The notes under the pieces were generated by a model. It made no database searches, was not told where the DNA came from, and saw nothing but the letters and a program-made list of their open reading frames with translations. The position numbers and the translations under genes were made by a program. Below are positions 35,348-44,920 of a DNA stretch of 64,000 nucleotides, piece by piece (position 1 is the stretch's first letter; every line of letters starts with the position of its first letter). Origin of the DNA: UBA7672 sp965229115 (GTDB taxonomy: Bacteria > Pseudomonadota > Alphaproteobacteria > Caulobacterales > Hyphomonadaceae); assembly GCA_965229115.1 (NCBI GenBank), contig CBDDIR010000003.1:558001-622000 (forward strand). The letters run 5' to 3'.

Positions 35348-35845
35348 ATGCGCCTTGCCTTGCTTGCCTTCGTTGCGCTTGCTGCGTGCACGCCTGAAGC
35401 AAAGCCTCCGGAGGCGCCGACCGCGCCCGCGGCGGAAGCCCCTGCGGCGCCAGCGTCTGCTCCGTTGGCGGACGGCGAAATTCCTGCTCCTGCTGGCGAG
35501 ATCACCATCTCGTCGCCCGTCGCTGCTTCACGCGTGTCGAGCCCGCTGGTTGTCGAGGGCGTCGCGCTCAACACCTGGATGTTCGAAGGCGTGTTTCCAG
35601 TCGAGCTGGCGGTTGATGGCGAAGTGATTGCGCAAGCGCCTGCGCAGCAGCAGGCCCCGGATAACTGGACCACTCCAGGCCCGGTTCGCTTCAAGGCGGA
35701 GCTGACCTTCACCGTCACCGAAGAGAAGAATGCAGTTCTGATACTTCGCGAAGACAGCCCGCGCCCTGTGAGCGCCGATAGCGATGAAGCCGGCCCCGCG
35801 CGCACCGTGCGCATCCCGGTGACGTTGTTGCCGATGGCGCAGTAG
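35348..35845 (+). CDS. Lipoprotein with Gmad2 immunoglobulin-like domain
   Basis: A 165-residue lipoprotein. MRLALLAFVALAAC carries the lipobox (Cys14), followed by a Pro/Ala-rich linker. The domain at about 50-160 reads ITISSPVAASRVSSPLVVEG, VALNTWMFEGVFPVELAVDG, DNWTTPGPVRFKAELTFTVT and VLILREDSP, the Gmad2 pattern (SP..G..VSSPL...G.A...WMFE). Gmad2 occurs in spore germination and cell-surface proteins; in a Gram-negative the partner is unknown. CAGGAGAG six bases before the ATG supports this start. Confidence 0.78.
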   Translation: MRLALLAFVALAACTPEAKPPEAPTAPAAEAPAAPASAPLADGEIPAPAGEITISSPVAASRVSSPLVVEGVALNTWMFEGVFPVELAVDGEVIAQAPAQQQAPDNWTTPGPVRFKAELTFTVTEEKNAVLILREDSPRPVSADSDEAGPARTVRIPVTLLPMAQ

Positions 35846-35882
35846 GCTCGCGCCTCGCCGTCGAAGCGGGTAGAGGTGAGCG

Positions 35883-37295
35883 ATGAGCTCAACCTTCCGT
35901 CCTGAAAAAGCACTGCTCGAGCTCGACGGACGCTTTCATGCGCCGGTCGATCCCGCTGATTTCCCGCAGCACACCATACGTTGGCGCAATCAGCGTTGGG
36001 CCGAGCAGGTGGGACTCGGCGCGCTCAGCGACGCGGAATGGGTGGAACACTTCGGGAAGTTTACGCCGCTTGCCGGCTCGCTGCCCAAGCCGCTGGCGCA
36101 GGCTTATCACGGGCATCAGTTCCAGGTTTACAATCCGCAGATCGGCGATGGTCGCGGTTTCACATTTGCCCAACTGCGTGATGCGGGCGGCCGGCTGCTT
36201 GACCTGGGCACGAAAGGATCGGGCCAGACGCCATGGTCACGCACGGGCGATGGGCGGCTCACGCTGAAGGGCGGCGTACGTGAGATCATGGCGGCCTCCA
36301 TGCTCGAGGCGCTGGGCGTCAACACGTCCAAGGCGTTCTCGCTGATCGAGACAGGCGAGCAGTTGGCCCGGCACGATGAGCCATCGCCAACGCGTGCGTC
36401 AGTCCTTGTCCGCCTGTCGCATAGCCACATCCGTTTCGGCACCTTCCAGCGACAGGCCTATGCGGGCGATGCCGATGCCATCGGCGAGCTCGTCGAATAT
36501 TGCATCCGCCACTATCACCCCACCGCTGCAGGCGCCGACATGGCCGCATCCGCAGCGGGACTTCTGCGCGAAGTCGTCGGCGCGACAGCCGATCTGGCGG
36601 CATCGTGGATGTCTGCCGGTTTCGTCCACGGCGTGCTCAACACGGACAACATGGTCGTGACTGGGGAGAGCTTCGACTACGGGCCGTGGCGCTTCCTGCC
36701 GTATTCGGACCCCAGCTTTACCGCGGCCTATTTCGACGAGCAGGGGCTCTACGCCTTCGGCCGCCAGCCATCCGCCGCGTTGTGGAACCTCAGCCAGCTC
36801 GCCTCCTGCCTCACGCTCGTCGCTGAGGTTCCCGATCTGGAGAAGGAGCTGGAGCAGTTTGAGGGACTCTACCGCGCAGCCTTCCGCAAGCGGATGCTGG
36901 GCGTTCTGGGCCTGCAGCCACTGGGTGAGGAACAGGATCTGGCGCTGCTGAAATCCCTGTTCGCGTGGATGAACGAGACGCGCGCCTCCTGGCCGCAGGT
37001 GTTCTTCGATTGGTTCGGCGGGCCAGCCAGCGAGGGAAGGGCGGCAGGCGGCCCATTAGGCAAACTCTATGCTGCTCCGGGCTTCGAGATCGTCCGCGCG
37101 GCGCTTATGGATCATCGGCCCGAGAGGCCGGAACGGCTGGCTCACGCCTATTTTGGAGGTGATGCGCCGCCCAGCCTCGTTATCGAGGTCGTGGAGGAAC
37201 TCTGGTCCCATATCGCTGAAAGCGACGATTGGGAGCCGTTCAACCGCCATATGGTCCGTATCGAAGAAGCCCGCGTAGCTTTGGACATATCGTAG
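35883..37295 (+). CDS. selO: SelO family protein (YdiU/UPF0061), probable protein AMPylase
   Basis: Kinase-fold pseudokinase that transfers AMP from ATP to proteins, known to guard redox-related targets. Length 470, as for YdiU (478). Key sites: YHGHQFQVYNPQIGDGR, LDLGTKGSGQTPWSRTGDG with the nucleotide-binding loop and Lys, RLTLKGGVREIMAASMLEAL with its Glu, VLVRLSHSHIRFGTFQ, and the metal-binding FVHGVLNTDNMVVTGESFDY with Asn and Asp. The selenocysteine or C-terminal Cys motif of some SelO proteins is not seen here. It stands alone, 38 bases after the Gmad2 lipoprotein. Confidence 0.9.
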   Translation: MSSTFRPEKALLELDGRFHAPVDPADFPQHTIRWRNQRWAEQVGLGALSDAEWVEHFGKFTPLAGSLPKPLAQAYHGHQFQVYNPQIGDGRGFTFAQLRDAGGRLLDLGTKGSGQTPWSRTGDGRLTLKGGVREIMAASMLEALGVNTSKAFSLIETGEQLARHDEPSPTRASVLVRLSHSHIRFGTFQRQAYAGDADAIGELVEYCIRHYHPTAAGADMAASAAGLLREVVGATADLAASWMSAGFVHGVLNTDNMVVTGESFDYGPWRFLPYSDPSFTAAYFDEQGLYAFGRQPSAALWNLSQLASCLTLVAEVPDLEKELEQFEGLYRAAFRKRMLGVLGLQPLGEEQDLALLKSLFAWMNETRASWPQVFFDWFGGPASEGRAAGGPLGKLYAAPGFEIVRAALMDHRPERPERLAHAYFGGDAPPSLVIEVVEELWSHIAESDDWEPFNRHMVRIEEARVALDIS

Positions 37296-37430
37296 GTTAA
37301 AGTGAAAATTCCCAATGCCTGCGGGGAGTTCGGTCGTCAGGACGCAGGGAAAACCCTTCCAGCCATACAGATTTGTTAACCGTTACGACGCGAGATGACG
37401 GCTGGTATTCGCTAGTCCGGTCGCCTCTTC

Positions 37431-40223
37431 ATGACGTCCGCCCCACTTCCGTTGGGTTCAGCATCGCCCCCCGAGGTGATCGAGAAGTCGTTTGCGGCCG
37501 CTACCGAGCATTTTCTCAATTCCGTGTCCGAAGCCTTCGCCCTGATCGATCAGGACGGGCGCGTTGTTCGCGCCAACATCGCCTACCGCCGCCTGACCGG
37601 CCCTGCGGGCGGGGCGCATGATGCTTCGATCCTCTCCTACCTTGATGCCGAACGCCGCGAACCCGTCCGCGAAGCGCTGCGCACGCTCAATGAAAAGACG
37701 CCGACGCGCTCTCTGCAGATGCGCTTCAAGATCGGCCGCGATCTCAAGCTGATCGATACCGAGCTTTCGTGGCTTGGTCCCGCTGGCCTGATCTCGTTCG
37801 TCGGTCGCGATGTGACGCGTCAGGATACGCTGGAGCGCGAGCGACTCGAGACTGCGACAGCACGCGATGCGGTCGAGCAGGTTGGCGATATCGGCCACTG
37901 GCGCGCGGGCAGGGACTTCAAACTTCAATGCTCGCCAGGCGCCTCGCGCATTCTCGGCCTCGACCCCGCAGCACCCCCGCTGGTGATGACGGACTTCGTC
38001 GAGATGATCCATCCAGAGGATCGCAAAGTCGTCACGGCCGCCGCACGTGAAGCCTTCGAGAAACGCAAGCCGGTTCGCCAGACCTTCCGGATGCGCCGCG
38101 CTGACGGCACCACGCGCATGGTCCAAGTTGCAGGCTCGCCCTCGATCGACGATCGCGGTCAGATCGAAGCCATGCACGGCGTCGTTGTCGACAAGTCGGA
38201 TGGTCACGCCGCGCTGCAGGCCGCCATGATGGCTGACTCGACCGTTCGCCGCTTCCTGCAGGCTGCGCCGCTGCCGGTTTGCATGCTGGACAGAGAGTTC
38301 CGCGTCCTCATGGCCAGCGATGCCTGGATGACGGAACGCCGCAAGAAGGAAGAGGATGTCCTCGGCCGGTCTATCTATGACCTCATGCCGTGGATGCCTG
38401 AGAAATGGCGCACGATCCACCGCCAGGCGCTGCGCGGTGAATCCTTCAGCCACGATCGTGATCCTTTCGAACGTCGCAGCGGCAAGATGGGCTGGCTGAA
38501 ATGGTCGGCCGCACCGTGGCGTGATGGCAATGGCGAAGTCGGCGGCATCGTTGTGATGCACGAGGACGTCACATCGTTCGTCGTTGCACAGCACGAAGTC
38601 GAATCGTCCAAGGAGCGCATGTCGTTCGGGATGAGCATCACCCAGATGATGATCTGGGAACTCGATTTCGAGATGCGTGAAACCTATCTCGAAGGCGACT
38701 GGAAGCACTTCTTCCCGCAACGTCCGACCTTCGACTCGCTGACCGGTAACGACAACTGGATCCACCAGTCCGACCGCGAGATGCTTGGCAACAAGTGGCG
38801 CGGGCACCTTGCTGGCGGCCCGCCCTACACGGCGGAATATCGCGTGCAGTTCGCTGACGGCCGCGAGATCTGGCACGCAGCGTCGATCCGCATTCTCAAG
38901 ACCGTCAAAGGCTCGCCCGCCCGCGCCTTCGCCGTCATTCAGGACATCACAGCTCGCAAGCACATCGAACTCAAGGCGATGGAAGCCGAACAGCGCGCCT
39001 TGGTTGCAGCGGCCGCGAAGTCCGACTTCCTCTCCAACATGAGCCACGAGATCCGCACGCCTCTGAATGGCGTCCTCGCTGTCTCCGAAGTCCTCGCACG
39101 CACGCATCTTGACGAGCGCCAAGGCGAAATGGTGCGCCTGATCTCCACATCCGGCCGCACGCTGTTGCGCGTGATGGATGACCTCGTCGAATTCTCGCGC
39201 CTGGAAGGTGATGAGATCCAGTTCGACGTGCGTCCGTTCGAGCTCGAGGAAGCGCTGCGCAACACGTGCGAAGCCGCACGCACGCGCGCTGAAGCCAAAG
39301 GGCTTCGCTTCGACGCCTTCATCTCTGCCAGCTGCGATGGCGTGTTCCGTGGCGATCCGGTGCGTATCGGGCAGGTGTTGGGAAACCTGCTCAACAACGC
39401 CGTCAAGTTCACCGAAGAAGGCAACATCACCGTCTCGGCGAAAGTCGAAGACTCAGGCGATGGCAAGACGCAGCTTCGCGTGTCGGTCACCGATTCCGGC
39501 GTCGGCTTCGCGCCTGAACTTGCCGATCGCATCTTCGAACGCTTCGAGCAGGCCGATATTTCGACGTCGCGGCGGTTCGGCGGCCTCGGCCTCGGCCTCG
39601 GCCTGTCTATCGTCAAGCGTCTGGTCGAGATGATGAACGGACGCGTGTCCGCGCAATCGAAGGAAGGCGAGGGCTCGACATTCGAAGTCGTCTGCCCGAT
39701 TTCCCGCGACCGCATCGCCGCACTGGGCGCCATGACCGCTGTCGCCGTCGAGGACTTCGATACCGAGACCAGCATCGAAAACCTGCGCCTGCTGGTCGCC
39801 GAAGACAACCCGATGAACCGCCGCGTGGTCGAGCTTCTGCTTGCACAGTCGGGCTTGCAGATCACCTTCGCCGAAAACGGCAAGGAAGCCGTCGAGAAGT
39901 TCTCCTCATCGCGCTTTGATATCGTGCTGATGGACCTCCAGATGCCGATCATGGGCGGCCTCGCCGCCATGCGCGCCATCCGGGCGTGGGAAAAAGAGAA
40001 TGGTCGCCCGGCGACCCCGATGCTGGCCGTTTCTGCCAACGCTACGGATGAGCATGTGATCGAAGCCAAGGAAGCTGGCGCCGACGATCACATCGCCAAA
40101 CCTATCGTGCGCGAAGTGCTGTTCGAAGCGATCGCGCGCTATGCCAAGCCCGCAGGATCGGATGGTCCGTCGCGTCTCGATGACGGTGATTTCGATCTCG
40201 ACGAGTTCGACATCGCGGTTTGA
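37431..40223 (+). CDS. Hybrid sensor histidine kinase with four PAS-like domains and a receiver
   Basis: A 930-residue cytosolic kinase, with no membrane helix seen. Order: PAS-like domains at about 20-130, 145-255, 270-390 and 400-510; HisKA at about 525-595 with the phospho-His in FLSNMSHEIRTPLNGVLAV (H539); HATPase at about 640-760 (RIGQVLGNLLNNAVKFTEEG, DSGVGFAPELADRIFERFEQ); receiver at about 785-910 with the phospho-acceptor in VLMDLQMPIMGG (D835) and Lys in DHIAKPIV. In the G2 box the sequence is GGLGLGLGLSIV, two residues longer than the usual GGTGLGLSIV, from a GGCCTC triplet repeat at 39582-39605. What it senses is unknown. PAS3 and PAS4 hint at redox or small-ligand sensing. Confidence 0.93.
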   Translation: MTSAPLPLGSASPPEVIEKSFAAATEHFLNSVSEAFALIDQDGRVVRANIAYRRLTGPAGGAHDASILSYLDAERREPVREALRTLNEKTPTRSLQMRFKIGRDLKLIDTELSWLGPAGLISFVGRDVTRQDTLERERLETATARDAVEQVGDIGHWRAGRDFKLQCSPGASRILGLDPAAPPLVMTDFVEMIHPEDRKVVTAAAREAFEKRKPVRQTFRMRRADGTTRMVQVAGSPSIDDRGQIEAMHGVVVDKSDGHAALQAAMMADSTVRRFLQAAPLPVCMLDREFRVLMASDAWMTERRKKEEDVLGRSIYDLMPWMPEKWRTIHRQALRGESFSHDRDPFERRSGKMGWLKWSAAPWRDGNGEVGGIVVMHEDVTSFVVAQHEVESSKERMSFGMSITQMMIWELDFEMRETYLEGDWKHFFPQRPTFDSLTGNDNWIHQSDREMLGNKWRGHLAGGPPYTAEYRVQFADGREIWHAASIRILKTVKGSPARAFAVIQDITARKHIELKAMEAEQRALVAAAAKSDFLSNMSHEIRTPLNGVLAVSEVLARTHLDERQGEMVRLISTSGRTLLRVMDDLVEFSRLEGDEIQFDVRPFELEEALRNTCEAARTRAEAKGLRFDAFISASCDGVFRGDPVRIGQVLGNLLNNAVKFTEEGNITVSAKVEDSGDGKTQLRVSVTDSGVGFAPELADRIFERFEQADISTSRRFGGLGLGLGLSIVKRLVEMMNGRVSAQSKEGEGSTFEVVCPISRDRIAALGAMTAVAVEDFDTETSIENLRLLVAEDNPMNRRVVELLLAQSGLQITFAENGKEAVEKFSSSRFDIVLMDLQMPIMGGLAAMRAIRAWEKENGRPATPMLAVSANATDEHVIEAKEAGADDHIAKPIVREVLFEAIARYAKPAGSDGPSRLDDGDFDLDEFDIAV

Positions 40224-40244
40224 GGTCGCCTCGCGGCGACCAGA

Positions 40245-40970
40245 TCAGTTCGGGTATTCGTGCCGGAAGAAGTCGCCCAGTGAACCGGGCGCATATACGC
40301 CGAACATGATCAGACCCAACAGCATCACGTGCAGCGCCGTGATCAGCGCCGTAATGGTCACGAAGCCCTGCTTGTAGGTCTTATGGCGCAGCACGTGCTG
40401 CGCCAGCAATCCGCCGACAATCCCGAATGTCAGGTCGAGCAGGTGCAGGCGACGCTCTGGCTCGCGCCATTGCCTGCGCTCGGCGGCGCGCTTGTCGGCC
40501 TGGTAGAAGAGGAACGAGGCGATACCTGCGATGATATAGAGCAGGCCGACCCAGATGGGCAGGCGCTGCATCATCAGAGCATTGGCAAGCAGGACGATGA
40601 TAACTGCGGCAGCGGCAACGCGAACCGAGATGTTCATCATCCCCGGCTCCGCGCGCCGCTCACGCTGTTTGATTTTCGCCGGTTTGGAAGCGGGCGACGG
40701 CGATGGCGCAACTTGCGCCCGCGCAGCGCTAGTCGGTGCTGCACTAGGCTTCGGTGTAGGCGCGCCGTGATTAGTGACGTTCACAGCGACCGGTCGCCCG
40801 CCTGAACCTTCACCAATGTCATATGACAGAGTATCGCCGGGCTTCGGTCTATCGACGCTTTTCCCGATCGATTTCATATGGACATAGAGCTTCGCGCCGC
40901 CCGGGCGTTGGACAAAGCCAAAGCCGCGGGCGTCATGCCAGTCTACCAGTGTGCCTCGTTCTCGCGCCAC
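40245..40970 (-). CDS. Cold-shock domain fused to DUF1294 membrane domain
   Basis: A 241-residue protein. The N-terminus (about 1-60) is a cold-shock OB fold: GTLVDWHDARGFGFVQRPGG, AKLYVHMKSIGKSVDRPKPG and DTLSYDIGEGSGGRPVAVNV. A Pro/Ala linker with basic residues follows. The rest is DUF1294, with membrane helices (MMNISVRVAAAAVIIVLLAN, LPIWVGLLYIIAGIASFLFY, FVTITALITALHVMLLGLIM) and the DUF1294 signature YQADKRAAERRQWREPERRL. A GTG start at 40970 with CGGAGA just before it avoids overlap with acs. Members of this fusion family are widespread; RNA binding at the membrane is inferred. Confidence 0.85.
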   Translation of the reverse strand: MARERGTLVDWHDARGFGFVQRPGGAKLYVHMKSIGKSVDRPKPGDTLSYDIGEGSGGRPVAVNVTNHGAPTPKPSAAPTSAARAQVAPSPSPASKPAKIKQRERRAEPGMMNISVRVAAAAVIIVLLANALMMQRLPIWVGLLYIIAGIASFLFYQADKRAAERRQWREPERRLHLLDLTFGIVGGLLAQHVLRHKTYKQGFVTITALITALHVMLLGLIMFGVYAPGSLGDFFRHEYPN

Positions 40971-40986
40971 GGCATCTCCGATAGCG

Positions 40987-42954
40987 CTATTTGTTAGCCC
41001 TATTCTTAACGAGATCGTCCACCACGGCCGGATCGGCAAGAGTTGATGTGTCGCCGAGGTTAGAGAAATCGTTCTCCGCGATCTTGCGCAGGATGCGTCG
41101 CATGATTTTTCCCGATCGCGTTTTCGGCAATCCTGGAGCGAATTGAATCACGTCCGGCGATGCAATCGGTCCGATTTCCTTGCGAACGTGATTGATCAGC
41201 TCCTTTTTGAGGTCGTCACTCGGTGCTTCCCCAGCCATCAACGACACATAAGCGTAGATGCCTTGGCCCTTGATGTTGTGCGGGTAACCGACAACCGCCG
41301 CCTCAGCTACTTTCGGATGCGCAACGAGCGCACTTTCCACTTCTGCGGTTCCAAGGCGGTGGCCCGAAACGTTGATAACGTCATCAACGCGGCCGGTGAT
41401 CCAGTAATAACCGTCCTCATCGCGGCGGCAGCCGTCGCCGGTGAAGTACTTGCCCGGATAGGTACGGAAATAGGTGTCCACGAAGCGCTGGTGGTCGCCA
41501 TAGACCGTGCGCATCTGGCCCGGCCACGAGTCGAGAATGCAAAGGTTGCCTGCGGTCGCGCCTTCCAAAACCGTTCCCTTGTCGTCGACCAGCTCGGGGC
41601 GGATCGAGAAGAATGGTTTCGCGGCCGAACCCGGCTTCAGTGCGTGCGCGCCGGGCAGGGGCGTCATGAGCGTCGCGCCGGTTTCTGTTTGCCACCACGT
41701 ATCGACGATAGGGCAGCGCTTCTCGCCGACAACGCGGTAATACCATTCCCAAGCTTCCGGATTGATCGGCTCGCCGACGGACCCGATCAGGCGAAGCGAC
41801 TTGCGCGAAGACGACGTCACAAAATCATCGCCTGCGCCCATGAGTGCGCGAAGCGCTGTCGGAGCCGTGTAGAAGATCGAGACCTTGTGCTTGTCGATCG
41901 TCTTCCAGAAGCGCGATGCATCCGGATACGTCGGAATGCCTTCGAACATCAGCGTCGTCGCGCCGTTCGCGAGCGGTCCATAGACCACATATGAGTGGCC
42001 CGTGACCCAGCCCACATCGGCCGTGCACCAGAAGACTTCGCCGGGCTTGTAGTCGAACACGATCTCATGGGTCATCGACGCCCAGACGAGATAACCGCCC
42101 GTCGTGTGCAGGACGCCTTTCGGCTTTCCGGTCGAGCCTGACGTGTAGAGGATGAACAGCGGATCTTCGGCGTTCATCTCTTCCGGCTCGCAGTCGTCAG
42201 AGACGGTCTTGGCGAGATCGTCATACCAGTGATCGCGGCCGTCGCTCATGTCGATCTTGCCGCCCGTGCGCTTCACCACGACGACGGATTTGACTGTCGA
42301 CTTGGCGCCGAGCTTGTCGAGGGCGATGTCGATGTTGGCTTTAAGCGGGATCGGCTTGCCGCCGCGCACGCCTTCGTCGGCGGTGATGATGCAGTTCGAG
42401 CCGCAATCCTCGATCCGGCCCGCGAGCGAGTCCGGGGAGAAGCCGCCGAAGACTACGGAGTGCACCGCGCCAATGCGCGCACACGCTAGCATAGCGTAGG
42501 CGGCCTCCGGGATCATCGGCATATAGATGGTAACGCGGTCGCCCTTCGTAACGCCCTGTTCCTTCAGAACGTTCGCGAACCGACACACGTGGGAATAGAG
42601 TTCGGCGTAGGTGATGTTCTTCGAGACGGAGGGATCATCGCCTTCGAAAACCATCGCCGTGACGTCTGCCTTCTGCGGCAGATGGCGGTCGATGCAGTTG
42701 GCGGAAACGTTCAGCGTGCCGTCTTCGAACCATTTGACGTACAGGTCCTTGGGATCGTTCGTTTTGGAGATGTCCCAGTTGACGTTCTTGACCTTCGTAT
42801 AGGGCCGCATCCAGGCCAGCCGCTTGCCGTGCTCGCGCCAGAAAGCCTCCGGATCGGCCACCGAAGCCGCGTACATTTCCTCGTACTTCTGGGCATTCAC
42901 CAGCGCCTTGGCGGCGAATTCCGGCGGCACGGGATAGACGTGGGCTTCTGACAT
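40987..42954 (-). CDS. acs: Acetyl-CoA synthetase
   Basis: AMP-forming ligase converting acetate to acetyl-CoA, 655 residues. ANL motifs: FILYTSGSTGKPKGVLHTTG (A3), VFWCTADVGWVTGHSYVVYG, SVGEPINPEAWEWYY, DTWWQTETGATLMTPLPG (A5), YFTGDGCRRDEDGYYWITGR then VDDVINVSGHRLGTAEVESA, and the C-terminal PKTRSGKIMRRILRKIAEND whose Lys is the usual acetylation site. The ATG at 42954 has GGAGGAACC upstream. It is divergent from the flavin monooxygenase gene. It could support growth on acetate or scavenge acetate. Confidence 0.96.
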   Translation of the reverse strand: MSEAHVYPVPPEFAAKALVNAQKYEEMYAASVADPEAFWREHGKRLAWMRPYTKVKNVNWDISKTNDPKDLYVKWFEDGTLNVSANCIDRHLPQKADVTAMVFEGDDPSVSKNITYAELYSHVCRFANVLKEQGVTKGDRVTIYMPMIPEAAYAMLACARIGAVHSVVFGGFSPDSLAGRIEDCGSNCIITADEGVRGGKPIPLKANIDIALDKLGAKSTVKSVVVVKRTGGKIDMSDGRDHWYDDLAKTVSDDCEPEEMNAEDPLFILYTSGSTGKPKGVLHTTGGYLVWASMTHEIVFDYKPGEVFWCTADVGWVTGHSYVVYGPLANGATTLMFEGIPTYPDASRFWKTIDKHKVSIFYTAPTALRALMGAGDDFVTSSSRKSLRLIGSVGEPINPEAWEWYYRVVGEKRCPIVDTWWQTETGATLMTPLPGAHALKPGSAAKPFFSIRPELVDDKGTVLEGATAGNLCILDSWPGQMRTVYGDHQRFVDTYFRTYPGKYFTGDGCRRDEDGYYWITGRVDDVINVSGHRLGTAEVESALVAHPKVAEAAVVGYPHNIKGQGIYAYVSLMAGEAPSDDLKKELINHVRKEIGPIASPDVIQFAPGLPKTRSGKIMRRILRKIAENDFSNLGDTSTLADPAVVDDLVKNRANK

Positions 42955-43186
42955 TCCGGGTTCCTCCAACAGGTGCGTCTGGCGCGCTTTCCCGATGTGA
43001 TCGCTCAACTCCGGCTGTAGATGAAGGACGCCGGCGATCAAAGGTTCTTTTTATTCCGGTGAGGCGCCTCAGTTCCGGGACACAAATTCGGGCGTTTCAT
43101 GCCGCGGAGCGGCAAAGGTCGCCTATGGCGCACGCGCCTGCGGTCTGATGAGATGAGGTCAGAAAAGAAACGCGGGAAACGACCCA

Positions 43187-44683
43187 ATGAGCGCAACAGC
43201 CGGTCATGAGCATTTCGACGTCCTGATCGTGGGAGCCGGGATTTCGGGGGTGGGAGCCGCCTATCACCTGAAAACCGAGTTGCCGGGTTCTACCTTCGTC
43301 GCGCTGGAAACGCAGGAGAGTTTCGGCGGCACGTGGATCACGCACAAATACCCGGGCATCCGGTCGGACAGTGATCTCCATACGTTCGGCTATCGCTTCA
43401 AGCCCTGGACCGGCGCACCCATCGCATCGGCATCCGAAATCCTGAAATACATGGGCGAGGTGATCGACGACAACGATCTCGGCCAGCACATCCGCTACGG
43501 TCACACGATCAAGCGCGCGGATTGGTCCAGCAAGGATAATCTCTGGACCCTCGAGGTCCTGCGCAAGTCCGATGGCAAGACGCTGACGCTGACGGCGGGC
43601 TTCCTCTGGATGTGCCAGGGCTACTACCGGCACGACAAGGGCTACACGCCCGAATGGGCGGGCATGGACAGCTTCAAGGGCAAAATCGTCCATCCGCAGA
43701 CCTGGCCCGCAGACCTCGACTACAAGGGCAAGAAGATGATCGTCATCGGCTCGGGCGCGACAGCAGCTACGCTGGTGCCGAATGTGGCCGAGGACGTGGC
43801 GCACGTGACGATGCTCCAGCGCTCGCCGACCTATTTCATTCCGGGACGCAACGCGATCGAGATTGCCGAGCAACTACGTGCGTTGCAGGTGGATGAAAAG
43901 TGGATCCACGAGATCACGCGCCGCCAGATCCTGAAAACACAGGATGAGTTTACCGCCCGCGCACGCAACGAACCCGAGGCCGTGAGAGCTGAGCTTCTGG
44001 CAGCGGTGAAGCTGTTCCTCGGGGAGGACTTTGACGTCGAGAAACACTTCACGCCCAAATATCGCCCCTGGCGTCAGCGCATCGCCTTCATTCCCGATGG
44101 CGACCTCTTCAAGGGCATCGCTTCCGGCAAGGCATCGGTCGTGACGGACGAGATCGAGCGCTTCACGGAGAAGGGCATACTGCTCAAGTCCGGCGCCGAG
44201 CTCGAAGCGGACATCATCGTCACGGCGACTGGGTTCGATCTGCTGCCCCTCGGCGACATTGATTTCCATATCAATGGCGAGCCGCTCAAATTCGGCGAAA
44301 CGGTCACCTACCGCGGCATGATGTTCACTGGCGTGCCAAACATGGCCTGGGTGTTCGGCTATTTCCGCGCCAGCTGGACCCTGCGCGTCGACATCATGGC
44401 CGATTTCATTGTCCGCCTGCTGAGGCACATGAAAAAGGTGGGCGCAAAGCGGGTCGAAGTGGCGATCCCGCCCAAGTTGAAAGACATGAAGCTCTCAACC
44501 TGGATCGACACGGAAGACTTCAATCCCGGCTACGTCATGCGCGGCATGCACCTTCTTCCCCAACGCGGCGAGTTGCGCGACTGGCAACACACGCAGGACT
44601 ACTGGAACGAGAAGGACGAACTGCCAAAAATCGACCTCAACGCCGAAGAGTTCGTTTACGATCGCGTGAAGGCTGACGCCTGA
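43187..44683 (+). CDS. Flavin-binding monooxygenase, Baeyer-Villiger type
   Basis: FAD/NADPH monooxygenase of 498 residues that inserts oxygen into ketones or oxidises heteroatoms. FAD Rossmann motif: FDVLIVGAGISGVGAAYHLK; then QESFGGTWITHKYPGIRSDS and DLHTFGYRFKPW. The Baeyer-Villiger signature FKGKIVHPQTWP (F-x-G-x3-H-x3-W-P) precedes the NADPH motif MIVIGSGATAATLVPNVAED. Late ATGFDLLPLGDIDFHINGEP is the usual ATGF element. It lies alone, beside acs. The substrate is not known. Confidence 0.9.
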   Translation: MSATAGHEHFDVLIVGAGISGVGAAYHLKTELPGSTFVALETQESFGGTWITHKYPGIRSDSDLHTFGYRFKPWTGAPIASASEILKYMGEVIDDNDLGQHIRYGHTIKRADWSSKDNLWTLEVLRKSDGKTLTLTAGFLWMCQGYYRHDKGYTPEWAGMDSFKGKIVHPQTWPADLDYKGKKMIVIGSGATAATLVPNVAEDVAHVTMLQRSPTYFIPGRNAIEIAEQLRALQVDEKWIHEITRRQILKTQDEFTARARNEPEAVRAELLAAVKLFLGEDFDVEKHFTPKYRPWRQRIAFIPDGDLFKGIASGKASVVTDEIERFTEKGILLKSGAELEADIIVTATGFDLLPLGDIDFHINGEPLKFGETVTYRGMMFTGVPNMAWVFGYFRASWTLRVDIMADFIVRLLRHMKKVGAKRVEVAIPPKLKDMKLSTWIDTEDFNPGYVMRGMHLLPQRGELRDWQHTQDYWNEKDELPKIDLNAEEFVYDRVKADA

Positions 44684-44920
44684 CCGCACACACTTTTGAT
44701 GCCCCGTTGTGGCGCACTTTTGAGCTATGATTGCGGCCACGCCGATTTGAACGTGGATAACGGCGTTTGGATGATCCTTGGCAGGGTTCAATTAACCGCC
44801 AAAGTTTACCGAGGTCCGGTATTCGAATTGCATGAACGTCAGGCATGGGGGACAGAGCGCGGGGAAGCGACTGTCGGCTAAAGAAAGCAAGGGTGGCGCG
44901 ATAAACGCCAGGGCGAGGAA

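Noticed and set aside
37370..37400. CtrA-type binding site (TTAA pairs) before the hybrid kinase
   Set aside because: GTTAACCGTTACG has only one clear half-site and lacks the second TTAA at the required spacing.
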